Shown here: positions 26,481-36,239 of the stretch, in pieces
Numbering within the stretch: position 1 is the first letter of the stretch
Layout: each line of letters begins with the position of its first letter
Source: Flectobacillus roseus
GTDB taxonomy: Bacteria; Bacteroidota; Bacteroidia; Cytophagales; Spirosomataceae
Reading direction: 5' to 3' (one strand)
DNA length: 64,000 nt
Assembly (NCBI RefSeq): GCF_030056665.1
Contig: NZ_JASHIG010000011.1
Made by a program: the position numbers and the translations under genes
The notes under the pieces: generated by a model
What the model saw: only the letters and a program-made list of their open reading frames with translations
The model's database searches: none
What the model was told of the DNA's origin: nothing

Positions 26481-27853
26481 TTTTTATCTTCTTTTTTAAC
26501 TTGTTTGTCAGGTTGTTTTTCCTCTGGTTCACTCTTTAAGTTGGCAGGGAAAGCATTGAGCTGACGCCATACTTCATACCAAATAGGTACATTGTCGAGC
26601 ATTACCCAACCTACTACACCTGAGCCCATTCGCAATTGCTTTGGCCAAGGATCATCTCCTTTTTTCGGAATTACTAGCATACGATATTCTCCACCTTTGC
26701 TATCTACTCGGTCAATAACTTTGACTGTACCACCAAATGTACCTACCGAAGTAGATGGCCATCCAGAAAATACCAATGCTGGCCAACCTTCAAACTGCAA
26801 GCGCACCTCACGACCTTCTTGGATGAGGGGTACATCCATCGCTTTTACATATAGTTCTACAGCTGTATCTGGATTAGAAGGTTGAAGTGTGCAAATAGAC
26901 TCTCCCTCTTTAATGGTTTCGCCAATACCTGCCTTCAAAGCCTTTACCACAAAACCATCCTGTGGGGCACGAACAACATATTGTCCGAGGCGATAATCCA
27001 CATTAGAAATTTTATTTTGTAATTGCGACAATTCATATTCTCCAGTAGCTACTGAAGACAATGCTGTACTTTTATCAGATTCGGCCTTTGAGATTTTCTC
27101 TGCGTATTCTGCATTCACAGAATTAAGTTCAATACGGGCATTGATAAGCTCTTGACGAGAAACCAACAATTTATTTTGTACCGAAACATACTTTGCTTTC
27201 GTTTCTTGCAATTTAAGCTTACGAGATTCTAGTTCGCTCAACGACACAATACCTCCATTTTTATATTGATCTTCGCCACGGTCGTAACGCACCTGGGCGA
27301 TATTGACTTGCACTTGTTCCGCCAACATATCGGTACTATCCGATACTACTTTGGCTTGGTTTTGTTTTACCTTGTTTTTAGCTTTTTGTAAACTAAACTG
27401 CTGGTTTTGTTGCAAAGCCACAATTTGCGACTCAAGGGCTTTTACTTTTACATGATAGCTTTCAATAGCAGATTTTTTGGCAGCAAGTTGCTCCTGTAAT
27501 CTTACCTTAAGGTTTTTATCAAAATAATCATCCTTGATTTCGGATACCACTAAAATAGTATCACCTTTTTCGACATAGTCACCTTCTTTAACTAGCCATT
27601 TTTCAATTCGCCCAGCAATGATATTTTGAATATTTTGAGGACGATCTTTGGGAGTAAGTGCTGTAATATCTCCTTTACCATTGACGTTTTGTTGCCAAGG
27701 CAAAAACATAACAAGCAACAAAACAACCCCAATTCCGATGAGCCATCTTTTCAAGACGACCGCTGACCGTGGCGTATGCAAGGTGTTGAGAGAGTATAAA
27801 TCAAACTCCTCATGAACACGGTCGTGAACTTTTTGTTTTGATATATTTAACAT
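26477..27853 (-). CDS. HlyD family periplasmic adaptor
   Basis: Membrane-fusion protein linking the ABC component to TolC. It has one membrane segment near residues 36-55 (RWLIGIGVVLLLVMFLP), a biotinyl-like half (IEKWLVKEGDYVEKGDTI), a long coiled-coil hairpin (about residues 110-280), and the second biotinyl half (VRAPQDGFVVKALKAGIGETIKEG). The start at 27853 is an ATG; the open frame reaches a TTG at 27898, but the extra 15 residues look like leader. It overlaps the TolC gene and follows the ABC gene by 62 bases. Confidence 0.9.
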   Translation of the reverse strand: MLNISKQKVHDRVHEEFDLYSLNTLHTPRSAVVLKRWLIGIGVVLLLVMFLPWQQNVNGKGDITALTPKDRPQNIQNIIAGRIEKWLVKEGDYVEKGDTILVVSEIKDDYFDKNLKVRLQEQLAAKKSAIESYHVKVKALESQIVALQQNQQFSLQKAKNKVKQNQAKVVSDSTDMLAEQVQVNIAQVRYDRGEDQYKNGGIVSLSELESRKLKLQETKAKYVSVQNKLLVSRQELINARIELNSVNAEYAEKISKAESDKSTALSSVATGEYELSQLQNKISNVDYRLGQYVVRAPQDGFVVKALKAGIGETIKEGESICTLQPSNPDTAVELYVKAMDVPLIQEGREVRLQFEGWPALVFSGWPSTSVGTFGGTVKVIDRVDSKGGEYRMLVIPKKGDDPWPKQLRMGSGVVGWVMLDNVPIWYEVWRQLNAFPANLKSEPEEKQPDKQVKKEDKK

Positions 27854-27915
27854 GAGTAAATTCTTAAAATTACGTTTGAAATAATTGTTTTGGCTCAAAG
27901 CCTCTTGTTCAACAA

Positions 27916-30099
27916 CTAGTCCACCAATGACATAAACTTATCGTTTTTCATAAGCTCATCAAATGGTCCGTCCAATACGATTTCGCCTTCATTCATTACT
28001 AAAACTCGATCACAGGCCGCCATAACCATTGGGTCATTTGAGATAGTGAGTAATGTCCAAGGATTCTCCTTGTCGGTCAAGAATGAGATACATTTCATAC
28101 GTTCAGCCTTGTGAAGCTCTCGATAGATGTCAGTAATCATCAGCAATTTTGGCTTTTCGACTACGCATCTAGCCACTGATACTTTGGCGATAAAGCTTTC
28201 AGAAAAACGCTTACCTCCTGCGATCATTTGAGTACTGAGTCCATCGGGTAGCTCAGCTATTACATCTTGCATATTGAGACTTCGGAGCGCCCACTGCAAA
28301 TCCTCGAAAGTGATATTCTTGCGTCCCATTACTATGTTGTCGATTAATGAACCGTCAAAAATCAAGTCCACAGCAAGGTTGCGCTCAATTGCATCACGAA
28401 CGGCATTTAAGTCCAAATCACGAATCGAAATGCCATTGTAAGAAACAGAGCCTTCGTACTCAGTGAAGATCGCAGATAATATTTTAAGTAAAGTTTCTTT
28501 TCCAGACCCATTGGTTCCAGTAATACAAATACTTTCGTTTGGACGCACATCCAAATTCAAGTTTCTCAATACCTTTTTATTTCCATCTGGATATTTATAA
28601 CTCAAGTTTTGCAACTTGATGGCCATTCCTTCCGAATGCTGGTTAAAATCGTAGTTTAAGCCCGTTTGACGCTCTAAAGGAAGATCAGTAACAGTTCCCA
28701 TTTTTTCAACGGCTGTCAACAAATCAAAAACTGTTTCGATACTACCAATCAATTTTTCGACAGAGTTTACCACTAAAACGATGATGATTTCAGAAGCAAC
28801 AAACTGCCCAAGCGTAATTTGTCGGTCGATAACCAGAGCTGTACCCAATATCAAGAGCAAACCCGTAATAAAAGCTTTAAAAAATACCGCATTTCCAAAA
28901 AGGATGAGTAGTACATTGAAATGTTTTTTGCGGTATTTAAGATAATTATTTACCAAATAGTCCATGCGTTGCATAGGCAAATTGGTAGACCCAGCCGATT
29001 TGAAGGCATATAAAGTACGAGCAATGTCCTCTAGCCATTGTGCCACTTTGTATTTATACTTTGATTCAATCAAGCTGGATTCAAGTCCTTTGGGGGCATT
29101 GTAATAGACTACTAATGATACAACAATGACCATAATAGCCCCAAATGCGATGAAGTAAGGGTGATAAAGGGATAGCAAGATAATTCCAAACAGAATTTGG
29201 ATTACGGCTGCTGTAACATCGATAAGTACTTTTGGAAGTGCTTTTTGAACATTGAGAATGTCAAAAAAACGATTCATTAACTCTGGTGCGTAGACCCCCA
29301 ATAAGGATTCAGATTTGACTCTAGGGATACGATAGGTAAACTCGAAGGCAGCTTTGGCAAAAACCCTTCTTTGAAGAATTTCGACAAGCGTTTGTTGGTA
29401 AATTTGTAGGATACCCGAAAAGACAATTCCAAGTATTACAACACCTACTAAGACATAAACTGAACTAAAGAAAAGACCTCCTGATACAAGCCCAATGATG
29501 GCCTGAATGCCAAGTGGCAAGGTTAAGCTAATGATACCCACTACAATGGCATAAATATAAATTGTAGTAATATCTTTTTTCTCCTTACGAAGCATATTAA
29601 ACAGCCTCTGTACAGGAGACAACTGCTCGAAGGCATTGTCCTCCGAAATATTCTCTAGGGGAAAGATTTTCAAAAATCTCACCTTCCCATTATTAGATTT
29701 GTCGGGAGCGCTTGAAACAGTAACGGGTCTAAAAGAAGAAGACAAAGAAATAGCTTCTGTTTCGTTATCCATGATACGCCAAAAGAAAGGCGCGTCATCT
29801 TTGAGCTTTCTGGATGCTAAAATTGGTCTAATCTCTCCGTGAGAATCATCAAAAAATATAATTGGATGAGAGCTTTGCTCGATTAGAACGTGGAACTCTT
29901 TGGCGTTAGCGTAGTTTTCGACTACTAAAAACTGTTGTTTTCTGGCCTCTTGGATAAGGTCATTCACAAAGTCGTTGATACTATCCTTTTCGTAAGTTTT
30001 GGTCGGCGATAGTGGTGACTGGTATGTGAAATTGTTAAATTCAGTGCCGTAAAACTCGGTCAGTTTCTTAACGATAAGGCTTAACTGAGTGCTTTGCAT
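27916..30099 (-). CDS. ABC exporter with degenerate ATPase motifs
   Basis: A 727-residue exporter of type I secretion layout. Residues 1-150 are a soluble domain in the position of the C39-peptidase-like domain, but without a recognisable catalytic Cys. Membrane segments span about 177-460, and a nucleotide-binding domain begins near 490. The ATPase motifs are unusual: Walker A is GTNGSGKE (528-535) with Glu535 in place of Thr/Ser; the signature is FSESF instead of LSGGQ; Walker B has Thr656 where the Mg-binding Asp is expected, with Asp657 in place of the catalytic Glu; and the switch His is Asn688. The frame is intact, so this is divergence rather than decay. It is first of the operon; the substrate is unknown. 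Confidence 0.85.
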   Translation of the reverse strand: MQSTQLSLIVKKLTEFYGTEFNNFTYQSPLSPTKTYEKDSINDFVNDLIQEARKQQFLVVENYANAKEFHVLIEQSSHPIIFFDDSHGEIRPILASRKLKDDAPFFWRIMDNETEAISLSSSFRPVTVSSAPDKSNNGKVRFLKIFPLENISEDNAFEQLSPVQRLFNMLRKEKKDITTIYIYAIVVGIISLTLPLGIQAIIGLVSGGLFFSSVYVLVGVVILGIVFSGILQIYQQTLVEILQRRVFAKAAFEFTYRIPRVKSESLLGVYAPELMNRFFDILNVQKALPKVLIDVTAAVIQILFGIILLSLYHPYFIAFGAIMVIVVSLVVYYNAPKGLESSLIESKYKYKVAQWLEDIARTLYAFKSAGSTNLPMQRMDYLVNNYLKYRKKHFNVLLILFGNAVFFKAFITGLLLILGTALVIDRQITLGQFVASEIIIVLVVNSVEKLIGSIETVFDLLTAVEKMGTVTDLPLERQTGLNYDFNQHSEGMAIKLQNLSYKYPDGNKKVLRNLNLDVRPNESICITGTNGSGKETLLKILSAIFTEYEGSVSYNGISIRDLDLNAVRDAIERNLAVDLIFDGSLIDNIVMGRKNITFEDLQWALRSLNMQDVIAELPDGLSTQMIAGGKRFSESFIAKVSVARCVVEKPKLLMITDIYRELHKAERMKCISFLTDKENPWTLLTISNDPMVMAACDRVLVMNEGEIVLDGPFDELMKNDKFMSLVD

Positions 30100-30197
30100 G
30101 TGGTTGTTGGTTTTTTAAAGGTTAATAATTAACTAACAACATAATTATTAGTTTGTTCAATTTGTTTGGAAAGAATCTAAATAATAAATCGAACGCA

Positions 30198-30224
30198 CAA
30201 AATTACTTATTATTTTAGTGGCAA
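30198..30224 (-). promoter_or_regulatory. Promoter of the export operon
   Basis: On the minus strand TTG (30224-30222) and TAATTTTG (30205-30198) are 16 bases apart, close to the Bacteroidota -33/-7 layout. The leader would be about 90 bases. Confidence 0.5.
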
Positions 30225-30367
30225 TAGGGAGAGTGACATTAATCTTAGATTAGAATTTATTTCTTTCATAGGACTTCATGTCGAGGACTATTGAAGAAGT
30301 ACTTAAATTTGCATTGCCTTTTTTTATTTAGTAATTTAGCTTTAGGTAAAAAGTAATGGTATTATTT

Positions 30368-30396
30368 GACTAAAAAATAGACTTTTAGTCTTTTTT
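30368..30396 (+). terminator. Terminator-like hairpin in the DUF5686-like leader
   Basis: GACTAAAA (30368-30375) and TTTTAGTC (30383-30390) form a perfect 8-bp stem with a seven-base loop, followed by TTTTTT. It lies 134 bases before the plus-strand gene with no plus-strand gene upstream, so it may be an attenuator or the end of a short transcript. Confidence 0.4.
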
Positions 30397-30523
30397 CTTC
30401 TAAATAAATATCAGTATTTTTTTCAGATAAACAAAACTAAAAGAGGGCAATTTCCCGTTTATTTAATTTTGAGGATATTCCTCACATCAACCATAGAGCC
30501 AAAGCTTTGCTTTGCGAGTCCTT

Positions 30524-32932
30524 ATGTTAAAAGATTTCATTCGGCCACTGATATTGTTTTTATCACTTTGCTGTTACCACTATACTGCCAATGCCTTTCA
30601 TTCAAATACTTCTGACTCATCATTATATACAATCCAAGCGGTAAAAAAAGCCATTCAAAACGCTCCAAAGCACGATTTGCAACAGGCTAATTTTTCTGCT
30701 GAAACTTATATCCAGAATACAGGAAAATGGAATAGGATTCCTTCCATTTGGAAAAACCTTTTGAAAAAAGAAGGTTTGGAAAGTAAGCTTGAATACCAAT
30801 CTGAATCTTACGCCAAATTCAGGGTAGATTCATCGTACAACTATGTATTTGATTATCAGGCTGCACGCAATAACTATCATGCAGAGCCCCACGCAGACAA
30901 ATTCGTAAATCCTAATTTTTACAAACCTGAGGTAGGTCCGAGTGCGATATCACCTTTATCGCCAAAGGCTTTACATTATTATGACTTTAAATGGATAGGC
31001 TCAGATGTGTTGGCAGGAAAAGAAGCTGACTGGTTTTTGATTATTCCGAAACATGATAATGACGAAAAGGTATTTTCTGGGAAAATTGCTTTATCGAAAG
31101 AAGATGGCTGGATTGTTGGGTTAGATGTTTTCGTAAAACATTATGCTATCAAATATCACTTTGAAATTTCGTTTGAAACGGTTCAGCAGGTGGTTTTGCC
31201 TTCAAAATATCAAATCAAGGCTTCGGGTAAATTAATGGGATTTGAAGGCGAGTATCAGTATATTTCCCATGTTTGGAATTATAAACTTGGACAGATTGCC
31301 CCTATTATTCGACCTCAAGAGCATCAATTTCGTGAAATCTATAATATTCAAGAGCGAAACTTTGAGGTACAGCAATTTAAACAAGTAATGGGTACGCTAG
31401 GCTCAAACCTTGAGAACACTTGGAGCGATGCCAACATCCGTTCTGGTTTGAGAAGATACGATAAAATTAATCTTGATATCCTTCCCGAATCCCAATCATC
31501 TAAGTGGTGGGATAACTTGAAACAGTCATACCAAGCCCAAAAATACATTCCAACGTTGTCGATTTCGGCAGTGTCAAAATCGACACTACCACCCCAACCC
31601 GACGAATATTCTACTTACCGACAAGCTAACTTAAAATTTGGGGTTGGTAGTATTTTGTTTAGCCGATCTTATTTTTGGGGGGATAACTCAAGAGGGTTTT
31701 ATCCTCATGAAATTTACTACAAATCACCAGTACTTGATTTCAACTTTAATACAGTAGAAGGCTTCGTACAAAATACAGGTGCATTATATCGTTTCAGAAA
31801 AGCCCGTTATGATTGGTTTGAAATAGACCCAACATGGCGTTACTCTTACAATTTACAGAAGTCATCGGGCACACTGAAACTTCGTTGGAAAACTCAACAA
31901 GACGACATTAGTGTTACAGGAGGAAAGTTTGTATCGCAATACAATGTGGATACCCCTATCGCTTTTGACTTGAACTCTCTATCTACTTTATTATTGAAGA
32001 AAAACTATGTAAAGATTTACGAAAAAGAGTTTATAAATTTCAATTTAGTCGAACGAATTTCAAACACCTTGGCAATTCGTGGTTCGGCTGAATGGGCAAG
32101 AAGATTCCCTTTAGAGAATACCACTGACTATTATTGGATTAACTTTCAAAATACGCCCTATTTGCCTAATAACCCAGAAAATAAAGAAATAGGAAATACT
32201 GAGTTTAAAACCAACACAGCTTTTTCGGTTAGCTTTCAGGTAAATTATCGTCCAACCCTAAAAAAGCAATACCGTAACAATATAAGAATGGTAGATTTGT
32301 CTTCATCACCATTAATTATGTTCAAGTATCGTGGGGCATTCAGTGAAGTACTCAAAACTGACATAGATTTTCATACAGTAGAGCTTGGAATTACACATAA
32401 CTTCCCAATCTCTCTTAATACAAACTTTAACTACATTGCACAAGCAGGGACATTTTTTGATGTCAAAAATATGACCTTCGCTGACTACAAACACTTTAAT
32501 GGGAATAATAACATGATCTCGATTGGAGATATGTTGACAACCCACAGATTAGTAGGCTTTTATGACAATTATGTTTGGGGCGCAAGTAAGAAGTTTATCG
32601 ATCCATTTTTGTATTCGACCAATGGTACATACATTGATATCATGACCATGGTTGGAATGAGAAAATTTCTAATTTCAAGATTAAATATTGCACGAAAATT
32701 GGCACTACGTGAAGAGTTCTTTGCGAACTATATGTATACAGCCAACAAGAATTTTCACTATGCAGAATTTGGCTATGGTATCGACGGTATTGCACGTATT
32801 TTCCGTTTAGAATTTGGCTACCGACTTGAAAATGGTACTTTCACAAAGGATACCCCAACCTCAAGAATTACCCCTATCATTCGTATTTCTCTCAACTCAA
32901 GAGTACGTGGAGGTGTAACACCTGATTGGTAA
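30524..32932 (+). CDS. DUF5686-like outer-membrane protein
   Basis: An 802-residue exported protein. The ATG at 30524 gives a signal peptide (MLKDFIRPLILFLSL, ending near TANA); the longer frame starts at TTG 30512. The N-terminal third is a globular part with SYAKFRVDSSYNYVFDY; the rest is rich in alternating aromatic strands typical of a beta-barrel, and the end (YAEFGYGIDGIARIFRLEFGYRLENG) resembles DUF5686 proteins of Bacteroidota. I do not see the carboxypeptidase-like plug domain some members have. Function unknown; it is divergent from the exporter operon. Confidence 0.65.
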   Translation: MLKDFIRPLILFLSLCCYHYTANAFHSNTSDSSLYTIQAVKKAIQNAPKHDLQQANFSAETYIQNTGKWNRIPSIWKNLLKKEGLESKLEYQSESYAKFRVDSSYNYVFDYQAARNNYHAEPHADKFVNPNFYKPEVGPSAISPLSPKALHYYDFKWIGSDVLAGKEADWFLIIPKHDNDEKVFSGKIALSKEDGWIVGLDVFVKHYAIKYHFEISFETVQQVVLPSKYQIKASGKLMGFEGEYQYISHVWNYKLGQIAPIIRPQEHQFREIYNIQERNFEVQQFKQVMGTLGSNLENTWSDANIRSGLRRYDKINLDILPESQSSKWWDNLKQSYQAQKYIPTLSISAVSKSTLPPQPDEYSTYRQANLKFGVGSILFSRSYFWGDNSRGFYPHEIYYKSPVLDFNFNTVEGFVQNTGALYRFRKARYDWFEIDPTWRYSYNLQKSSGTLKLRWKTQQDDISVTGGKFVSQYNVDTPIAFDLNSLSTLLLKKNYVKIYEKEFINFNLVERISNTLAIRGSAEWARRFPLENTTDYYWINFQNTPYLPNNPENKEIGNTEFKTNTAFSVSFQVNYRPTLKKQYRNNIRMVDLSSSPLIMFKYRGAFSEVLKTDIDFHTVELGITHNFPISLNTNFNYIAQAGTFFDVKNMTFADYKHFNGNNNMISIGDMLTTHRLVGFYDNYVWGASKKFIDPFLYSTNGTYIDIMTMVGMRKFLISRLNIARKLALREEFFANYMYTANKNFHYAEFGYGIDGIARIFRLEFGYRLENGTFTKDTPTSRITPIIRISLNSRVRGGVTPDW

Positions 32933-32959
32933 TATGACATTGTTGATTTTGATAAATTG

Positions 32960-32991
32960 TAGAGACGTAAGGAATTGCGTCTCTTTTTTTA
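32960..32991 (+). terminator. Terminator built on a GTAGAGACG hairpin
   Basis: AGAGACG (32962-32968) pairs with CGTCTCT (32979-32985), followed by a T-run to 32991. The arm matches the GTAGAGACG repeat seen at 49308 and 55757. Confidence 0.75.
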
Positions 32992-33184
32992 TCTTTATAT
33001 TGTAACAAATCTCCAATCAAACATCCGCAAGCTGAAATACTTTGTCTTTCATCTAAAAAATTTGAACAAAATAAGGACAAATTGTATTTTTATAAATGTT
33101 AAAGATAAAGTCAGACGACTTTCGTCTTGCTTTTACAAACACTATCCTTCTAGATACTAATCAACTCCTAAACTTTCGCACATC

Positions 33185-33673
33185 ATGGCAAAGTACAATC
33201 TTTCTGTAAATGGCAAAAAATATACTGTAGATGCTGATCCTGACACTCCACTTTTGTGGGTGATTCGTGACTACGTGGGTTTGAAAGGCACTAAATTTGG
33301 CTGTGGAATGGCACTTTGTGGTGCATGTACCGTTCATTTGGACGGACAGCCAATCCGTTCATGCTCAACGCCAGTTTCTACAGTAAAGGCAACCAATAAA
33401 ATCACTACTATTGAGGGAATTTCTAACAACACTGATCATGCTGTACAAAAAGCATGGATTGAAGCTCAAGTACCTCAGTGTGGTTATTGCCAATCAGGAC
33501 AAATTATGTCTGCTGTGGCACTTTTAAAAACAAATCCAAATCCTAGTGATTCGGATATCGATGAGGCGATGTCTGGTAATATTTGCCGATGCGGAACTTA
33601 TCCACGTATTCGCAAAGCGATTCACCGTGCGGCAGAATTAATGAAAGATTCAGGTAATACAACTGGTAGATAA
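33185..33673 (+). CDS. 2Fe-2S small subunit of a molybdenum hydroxylase (IorA-like)
   Basis: The electron-transfer subunit that feeds electrons from the molybdenum site. Residues 1-75 are a plant-type 2Fe-2S domain with the cysteine set GCGMALCGACTVHLDG plus a later Cys. The C-terminal helical domain holds the second cluster (CGYCQSGQ and ICRCGTYPR). At 162 residues it matches IorA/CoxS length. It has no Tat signal of its own and is probably exported with the Tat-bearing large subunit encoded 173 bases downstream; it may also serve the orphan large subunit at 2.2-4.4 kb. Confidence 0.94.
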   Translation: MAKYNLSVNGKKYTVDADPDTPLLWVIRDYVGLKGTKFGCGMALCGACTVHLDGQPIRSCSTPVSTVKATNKITTIEGISNNTDHAVQKAWIEAQVPQCGYCQSGQIMSAVALLKTNPNPSDSDIDEAMSGNICRCGTYPRIRKAIHRAAELMKDSGNTTGR

Positions 33674-33735
33674 GAATATTGTACTTAGGCAAAATCAGCT
33701 TTAGGATCTCAGCTCTAGGGATTAGGCATTTAAAA

Positions 33736-33783
33736 TAACACAGAAATATATTGCCGACTGCCCATAGCTGAATACCAAAAGCC
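33736..33783 (-). repeat. Dispersed intergenic repeat, copy 1
   Basis: Read on the minus strand it begins GGCTTTTGGTAT and continues TTCAGCTATGGGCAGTCGGC, then ATATTTCTGTGTTA. A copy with the same order of words lies at 61240-61295 in the opposite orientation. It sits between the iorA- and iorB-like genes. Confidence 0.55.
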
Positions 33784-33846
33784 TAACAGTTTATTTTGCC
33801 CACTCACTTACTAAAACCATTGTTTACCTTCAACTCTCAAACTATC

Positions 33847-36030
33847 ATGACAAAATCATTAGAATCTTCAAGTCGTAGAGACTTTTTGAAATCTACGGGA
33901 AAAGTTGGGGCTTTGTTGGCTATCGGCTTTTCGTTGCCTTGGCAACAAGGACAAGCTGCAACCATTACCAAAATCGACACAACGAGTTCATTAGCAGGAC
34001 TAGAACTCAATCCTTATATCTTGATCAGTGACGATGGGCAAATAACCTTATTTAACGCTCGTCCAGACATGGGACAAGGCACTTATCAATCTTTACCGCT
34101 ATTGCTTGCTGAGGAACTGGAGGTAGATTTATCTCAAGTTCAAATCCGCAACACCGATGGTCAAGGTAAGTATGGTGCACAGTTATCTGGTGGTTCGTCT
34201 TCTATTCGCACACGCTGGCAACCCATGCGTAAAGCAGGTGCGGCGGTAAAAGAAATGTTGATTACAGCTGCTTCCAAAAAATGGAATGTTCCTACTTCGG
34301 ATTGTTATGCTCAACTTGGTAAAGTGTATCACAAACCTTCTGGCAAGTCTTATACCTACGGGGAGTTGGTAGAAGAAGCTTCAAAATTAGAAGTTCCTAA
34401 AAACCCTAAACTCAAAGACCCGAAAGACTTCAGACTTTTAGGAAAATCAGTTCCAAGACCAGAGATTCCTTCTAAAATTAATGGTACTGCAGTTTTTGGC
34501 ATCGATGCCGAAGTGCCAGGCATGTTGTATGCGAGTATCCAGCGCTCTCCAACTATTTTAGGTAAAGTAAAGAGTATTGATAGTGCAGAAGCCATGAAGG
34601 TTAAAGGTGTGAAAAAGGTCGTAAAAACCGAACGCAAAATGCCTCACCGTGCCGTAGAAGCTGTTGCAGTCGTTGCTGATACTTATTGGGCTGCCTTGAA
34701 AGCAAGAAAAGCGCTTAAAATACAATGGGATGCTGAGGGTTCAGACAAAATTTCGACGGATGCTTATTATGCCAATCTTCGCCAGTTAGCCAAACAAGAA
34801 GGAATAGACTATCCAGAAAAAGCAGGTGATTTTAAAGGTGCATTCCAAAAAGCGAGTAAAAAACTTGAAGCTTCTTATGAAACACCTTTCTTGGCACATG
34901 CTCCTCTTGAGCCAGAGAATGCAACCGTATGGGTACAAGGCGACAAAGTAGAAGTATGGGCTCCTATTCAAGGTCCTGATGGCTTGATTCAACAGTTGTC
35001 GGCATACCTAAAAATTAAGCCTGAGAATGTAAAAGTAAACGTACCATTTATGGGCGGTGCTTTTGGTAGAAAAGCCTATTTCGATTATGTGATGGAAGCA
35101 GCACATATTTCTAAACAGCTTAATGCTCCTATTAAGGTAATCTGGACACGCGAAGACGATATGACGCAAGGACCGTTCCGTCCGGGTATGCTTGACAGAT
35201 TGGAAGGTGCCATTGATGAGAAAGGTGCTTTAGTGGCTCACCATCACCAAATTGTTGGTTCTTCGATTCAGCATCAAGTATTTGGGGTACCACTCAAAGA
35301 CAAAGCTGATGATTGGGCACATGAAACAGCTAATTTTGAAGATAGTCCTTATGATATTGCTAACAGAAAACTATCTTTTAATCTAGCAGAAACCGATATT
35401 CCTATTCTTTGGTGGCGCTCGGTATATTCATCTACTACAGCATTTGGTCAAGAGTGTTTTATGGATGAATTAGCACATGCTGCACAGATTGACCCACTGG
35501 CTTTTAGATTAGAAATGTTAGCTGACTCGCCACGCTTTTCAAGAGTTTTACAGACTTTAGCTAAGAAATCGAACTATCATCAAAAATTACCTAATAATCA
35601 AGCCATCGGTATTGCTGTGGCTCGTTCGTTTGGTACTATTGCAGCACATGCGATTACGGTTTCGAAACAAGGCAAAGGGGTAAAAATTGAAAAAGTTGTG
35701 TCAGTTATTGACTGCGGTATGACGGTAAACCCTGATAACATCAAGGCACAAACTGAAGGAAATATCGTAATGGGATTGACGGCAGCTATCAAAAATGGTA
35801 TCACCATTAAAGATGGTATCACCGAACAAACCAATTTTCATGAATACAATGTAATGCGCATCAATGAGATGCCAGCTACAGAAATTCACATTATTGATTC
35901 TACCGAAGAACCAGGAGGAGTTGGCGAGCCAGGCTTACCACCTATTGCTCCTGCACTTTGTAATGCCATATTCAACCTGACTGGTAAACGACTTCGAAAT
36001 TTACCAATCAATTTGGACGAAATAGGTTAA
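33847..36030 (+). CDS. Molybdopterin-binding large subunit, IorB/xanthine dehydrogenase family, Tat-exported
   Basis: Paralogue of the protein at 2.2-4.4 kb, with the same domain order. The ATG at 33847 is chosen because it places the twin-arginine motif SSRRDFLKSTG near residue 8; the frame reaches a TTG at 33796, giving an unlikely 17-residue extension. The cofactor segment FMGGAFGRKAYFDY and the C-terminal GGVGEPGLPPIAPALCNA with the expected catalytic Glu are intact. With the adjacent 2Fe-2S subunit it forms a complete periplasmic molybdenum hydroxylase of aldehyde-oxidising type; the substrate is not known. Confidence 0.93.
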   Translation: MTKSLESSSRRDFLKSTGKVGALLAIGFSLPWQQGQAATITKIDTTSSLAGLELNPYILISDDGQITLFNARPDMGQGTYQSLPLLLAEELEVDLSQVQIRNTDGQGKYGAQLSGGSSSIRTRWQPMRKAGAAVKEMLITAASKKWNVPTSDCYAQLGKVYHKPSGKSYTYGELVEEASKLEVPKNPKLKDPKDFRLLGKSVPRPEIPSKINGTAVFGIDAEVPGMLYASIQRSPTILGKVKSIDSAEAMKVKGVKKVVKTERKMPHRAVEAVAVVADTYWAALKARKALKIQWDAEGSDKISTDAYYANLRQLAKQEGIDYPEKAGDFKGAFQKASKKLEASYETPFLAHAPLEPENATVWVQGDKVEVWAPIQGPDGLIQQLSAYLKIKPENVKVNVPFMGGAFGRKAYFDYVMEAAHISKQLNAPIKVIWTREDDMTQGPFRPGMLDRLEGAIDEKGALVAHHHQIVGSSIQHQVFGVPLKDKADDWAHETANFEDSPYDIANRKLSFNLAETDIPILWWRSVYSSTTAFGQECFMDELAHAAQIDPLAFRLEMLADSPRFSRVLQTLAKKSNYHQKLPNNQAIGIAVARSFGTIAAHAITVSKQGKGVKIEKVVSVIDCGMTVNPDNIKAQTEGNIVMGLTAAIKNGITIKDGITEQTNFHEYNVMRINEMPATEIHIIDSTEEPGGVGEPGLPPIAPALCNAIFNLTGKRLRNLPINLDEIG

Positions 36031-36034
36031 AACT

Positions 36035-36069
36035 AAAAGAGGTTACCCCAAAAGGTAGCCTCTTTTTTT
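36035..36069 (+). terminator. Terminator of the iorA-iorB unit
   Basis: AAAAGAGG-TACC pairs with GGTA-CCTCTTTT, with one internal mismatch, followed by a T-run. Confidence 0.85.
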
Positions 36070-36154
36070 ATTTCACCATCCCTCCTCTTAAATATATTCT
36101 ATCCAGACTATTCGAAAATTACCATTTGTTATCGATAAACTAAAGGAGTTTTAC

Positions 36155-36161
36155 TAATTTG
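36155..36161 (+). promoter_or_regulatory. Possible -7 element of the DUF4377/META gene
   Basis: TAATTTG is one base short of the TAnnTTTG consensus. It would place a start near 36167, upstream of the leader hairpin. Confidence 0.25.
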
Positions 36162-36180
36162 CGTAAATACGACTACTTTC

Positions 36181-36223
36181 AAAAACCTTGTATCATCCCG
36201 CTTGTGAAGATACAAGGTTTTTT
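36181..36223 (+). terminator. Terminator-like hairpin 17 bases before a start codon (possible attenuator)
   Basis: AAAACCTTGTATC (36182-36194) and GATACAAGGTTTT (36209-36221) form a perfect 13-bp stem ending in T's. The preceding unit already has its own terminator at 36035-36069, so this one may act on transcripts entering the next gene. Confidence 0.6.
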
Positions 36224-36239
36224 AAACCATTATATTTTC

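Larger units (their letters stand above)
30100..30523. other. Divergent promoter region of the exporter operon and the DUF5686-like gene
   Basis: It holds a good minus-strand promoter (30198-30224), a 9-bp inverted repeat TAATAATTA/TAATTATTA (30123-30131, 30142-30150) in the exporter leader, and a terminator-like hairpin at 30368-30396 reading toward the plus-strand gene. Confidence 0.5.

Noticed and set aside
26592..26885. 97-residue plus-strand frame opposite hlyD
   Set aside because: No signal, domain or spacing supports it; it mirrors a conserved HlyD segment.
30512..30523. TTG start for the DUF5686-like gene
   Set aside because: An ATG four codons later gives the signal peptide directly.
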